A stretch of DNA of 5,565 nt, taken from positions 1 to 5,565 of the forward strand of contig JAHIYV010000075.1 in assembly GCA_018814635.1 (NCBI GenBank), in the 5' to 3' direction. This DNA is from Patescibacteria group bacterium (GTDB lineage: Bacteria > Patescibacteriota > Minisyncoccia > Phycocordibacterales > JAGLOS01). The first letter of the stretch is position 1. Each line of letters starts with the position of its first letter. Under the pieces are notes generated by a model, which searched no databases, was not told where the DNA came from, and saw only the letters and a program-made list of their open reading frames with translations. Made by a program: the position numbers and the translations under genes. Shown piece after piece: positions 5,449 to 5,565 of the stretch.

Positions 5449-5505
5449 GGGATTTTGAATTTTGTTTCTTGGATCAGGGTTTTTGGGCAAAATTTCAAAA
5501 TTCCC
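5449..5505. repeat. Imperfect inverted repeat after the right-hand gene
   Basis: GGGATTTTGAATTTTG (5449-5464) faces CAAAATTTCAAAATTCCC (5488-5505). These are reverse complements apart from two extra T residues, with a 23-base loop. It begins 13 bases after the TAG. It could be a terminator-like structure or a mobile repeat; the stem is mostly A/T. Confidence 0.55.
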
Positions 5506-5511
5506 ATTCCA

Positions 5512-5565
5512 ATGGGACAAGTTACGAGGCGTGATACCTATCTGTCAATAGATAGGAATGTTGCG
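5512..5565 (+). CDS. Possible start of a gene running off the right edge
   Basis: ATG at 5512 opens 18 codons (MGQVTRRDTYLSIDRNVA) without a stop up to the edge. There is no Shine-Dalgarno and the stretch is too short to identify. A 7-bp perfect inverted repeat, CCTATCT/AGATAGG (5537-5556, loop GTCAAT), lies inside it, so this may be non-coding. Confidence 0.2.
   Translation, partial: MGQVTRRDTYLSIDRNVA

Noticed and set aside
5196..5520. Minus-strand open frames opposite the end of the right-hand gene
   Set aside because: Arg/Pro/Ala-rich translations are typical of the reverse of a GC-rich coding end; no start signal supports them.

Overview
The window is AT-rich bacterial DNA, most likely from a Patescibacteria (CPR, Parcubacteria-like) genome. 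This is inferred from the A/T-heavy codon use, genes that start without a Shine-Dalgarno site, the style of the murein hydrolase and of MnmA, an IS200-like (REP-associated) transposase, and an HTH/ATPase/STAS-like regulator of a type I associate with these lineages. The intact genes fit the standard code: no in-frame TGA in the long ORFs, and TGA, TAA and TAG all used as stops. No database was consulted.

Layout, left to right. (1) 2-307: 3' end of a REP-associated/IS200-like tyrosine transposase, entering from the left edge. It carries a perfect hairpin inside its coding sequence. A second hairpin with the same consensus, then an array of the hairpin's right arm (CCTCCAAGTAC x4), follows the stop codon. 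(2) 463-1824: a secreted coiled-coil protein with a C-terminal MltB-like lytic transglycosylase domain, with its own extended -10 promoter and an intrinsic terminator. (3) 1877-3217: the most unusual part. The first 27 codons of mnmA occur twice as an 87-bp direct repeat (1877-1963 and 3131-3217, two mismatches). Between the copies sits one gene for an HTH + GHKL ATPase + STAS-like (DUF4325-type) protein with its own near-consensus promoter. The left copy is a dead-end 32-codon stub; the right copy begins the intact mnmA (3136-4206). This looks like a one-gene cassette that entered the 5' end of mnmA and restored the reading frame on its far side. (4) 4207-4610: no intact gene. It holds a minus-strand terminator, a minus-strand gene remnant (about 84 codons with one internal TGA), and then a structured leader. 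(5) 4611-5435: an unrecognised 274-residue protein with the only strong Shine-Dalgarno site in the window. Its last 45 codons are abruptly GC-rich and almost free of adenine, followed by an inverted repeat and possibly the start of another gene at the right edge.

Functionally, the cell-wall hydrolase and MnmA (2-thiouridine at tRNA wobble U34) are housekeeping genes. The transposase/hairpin set, the duplicated mnmA start with its regulatory cassette, the gene remnant and the odd right-hand gene suggest that the intergenic spaces here have taken several insertions. I see no rRNA, tRNA or CRISPR array.
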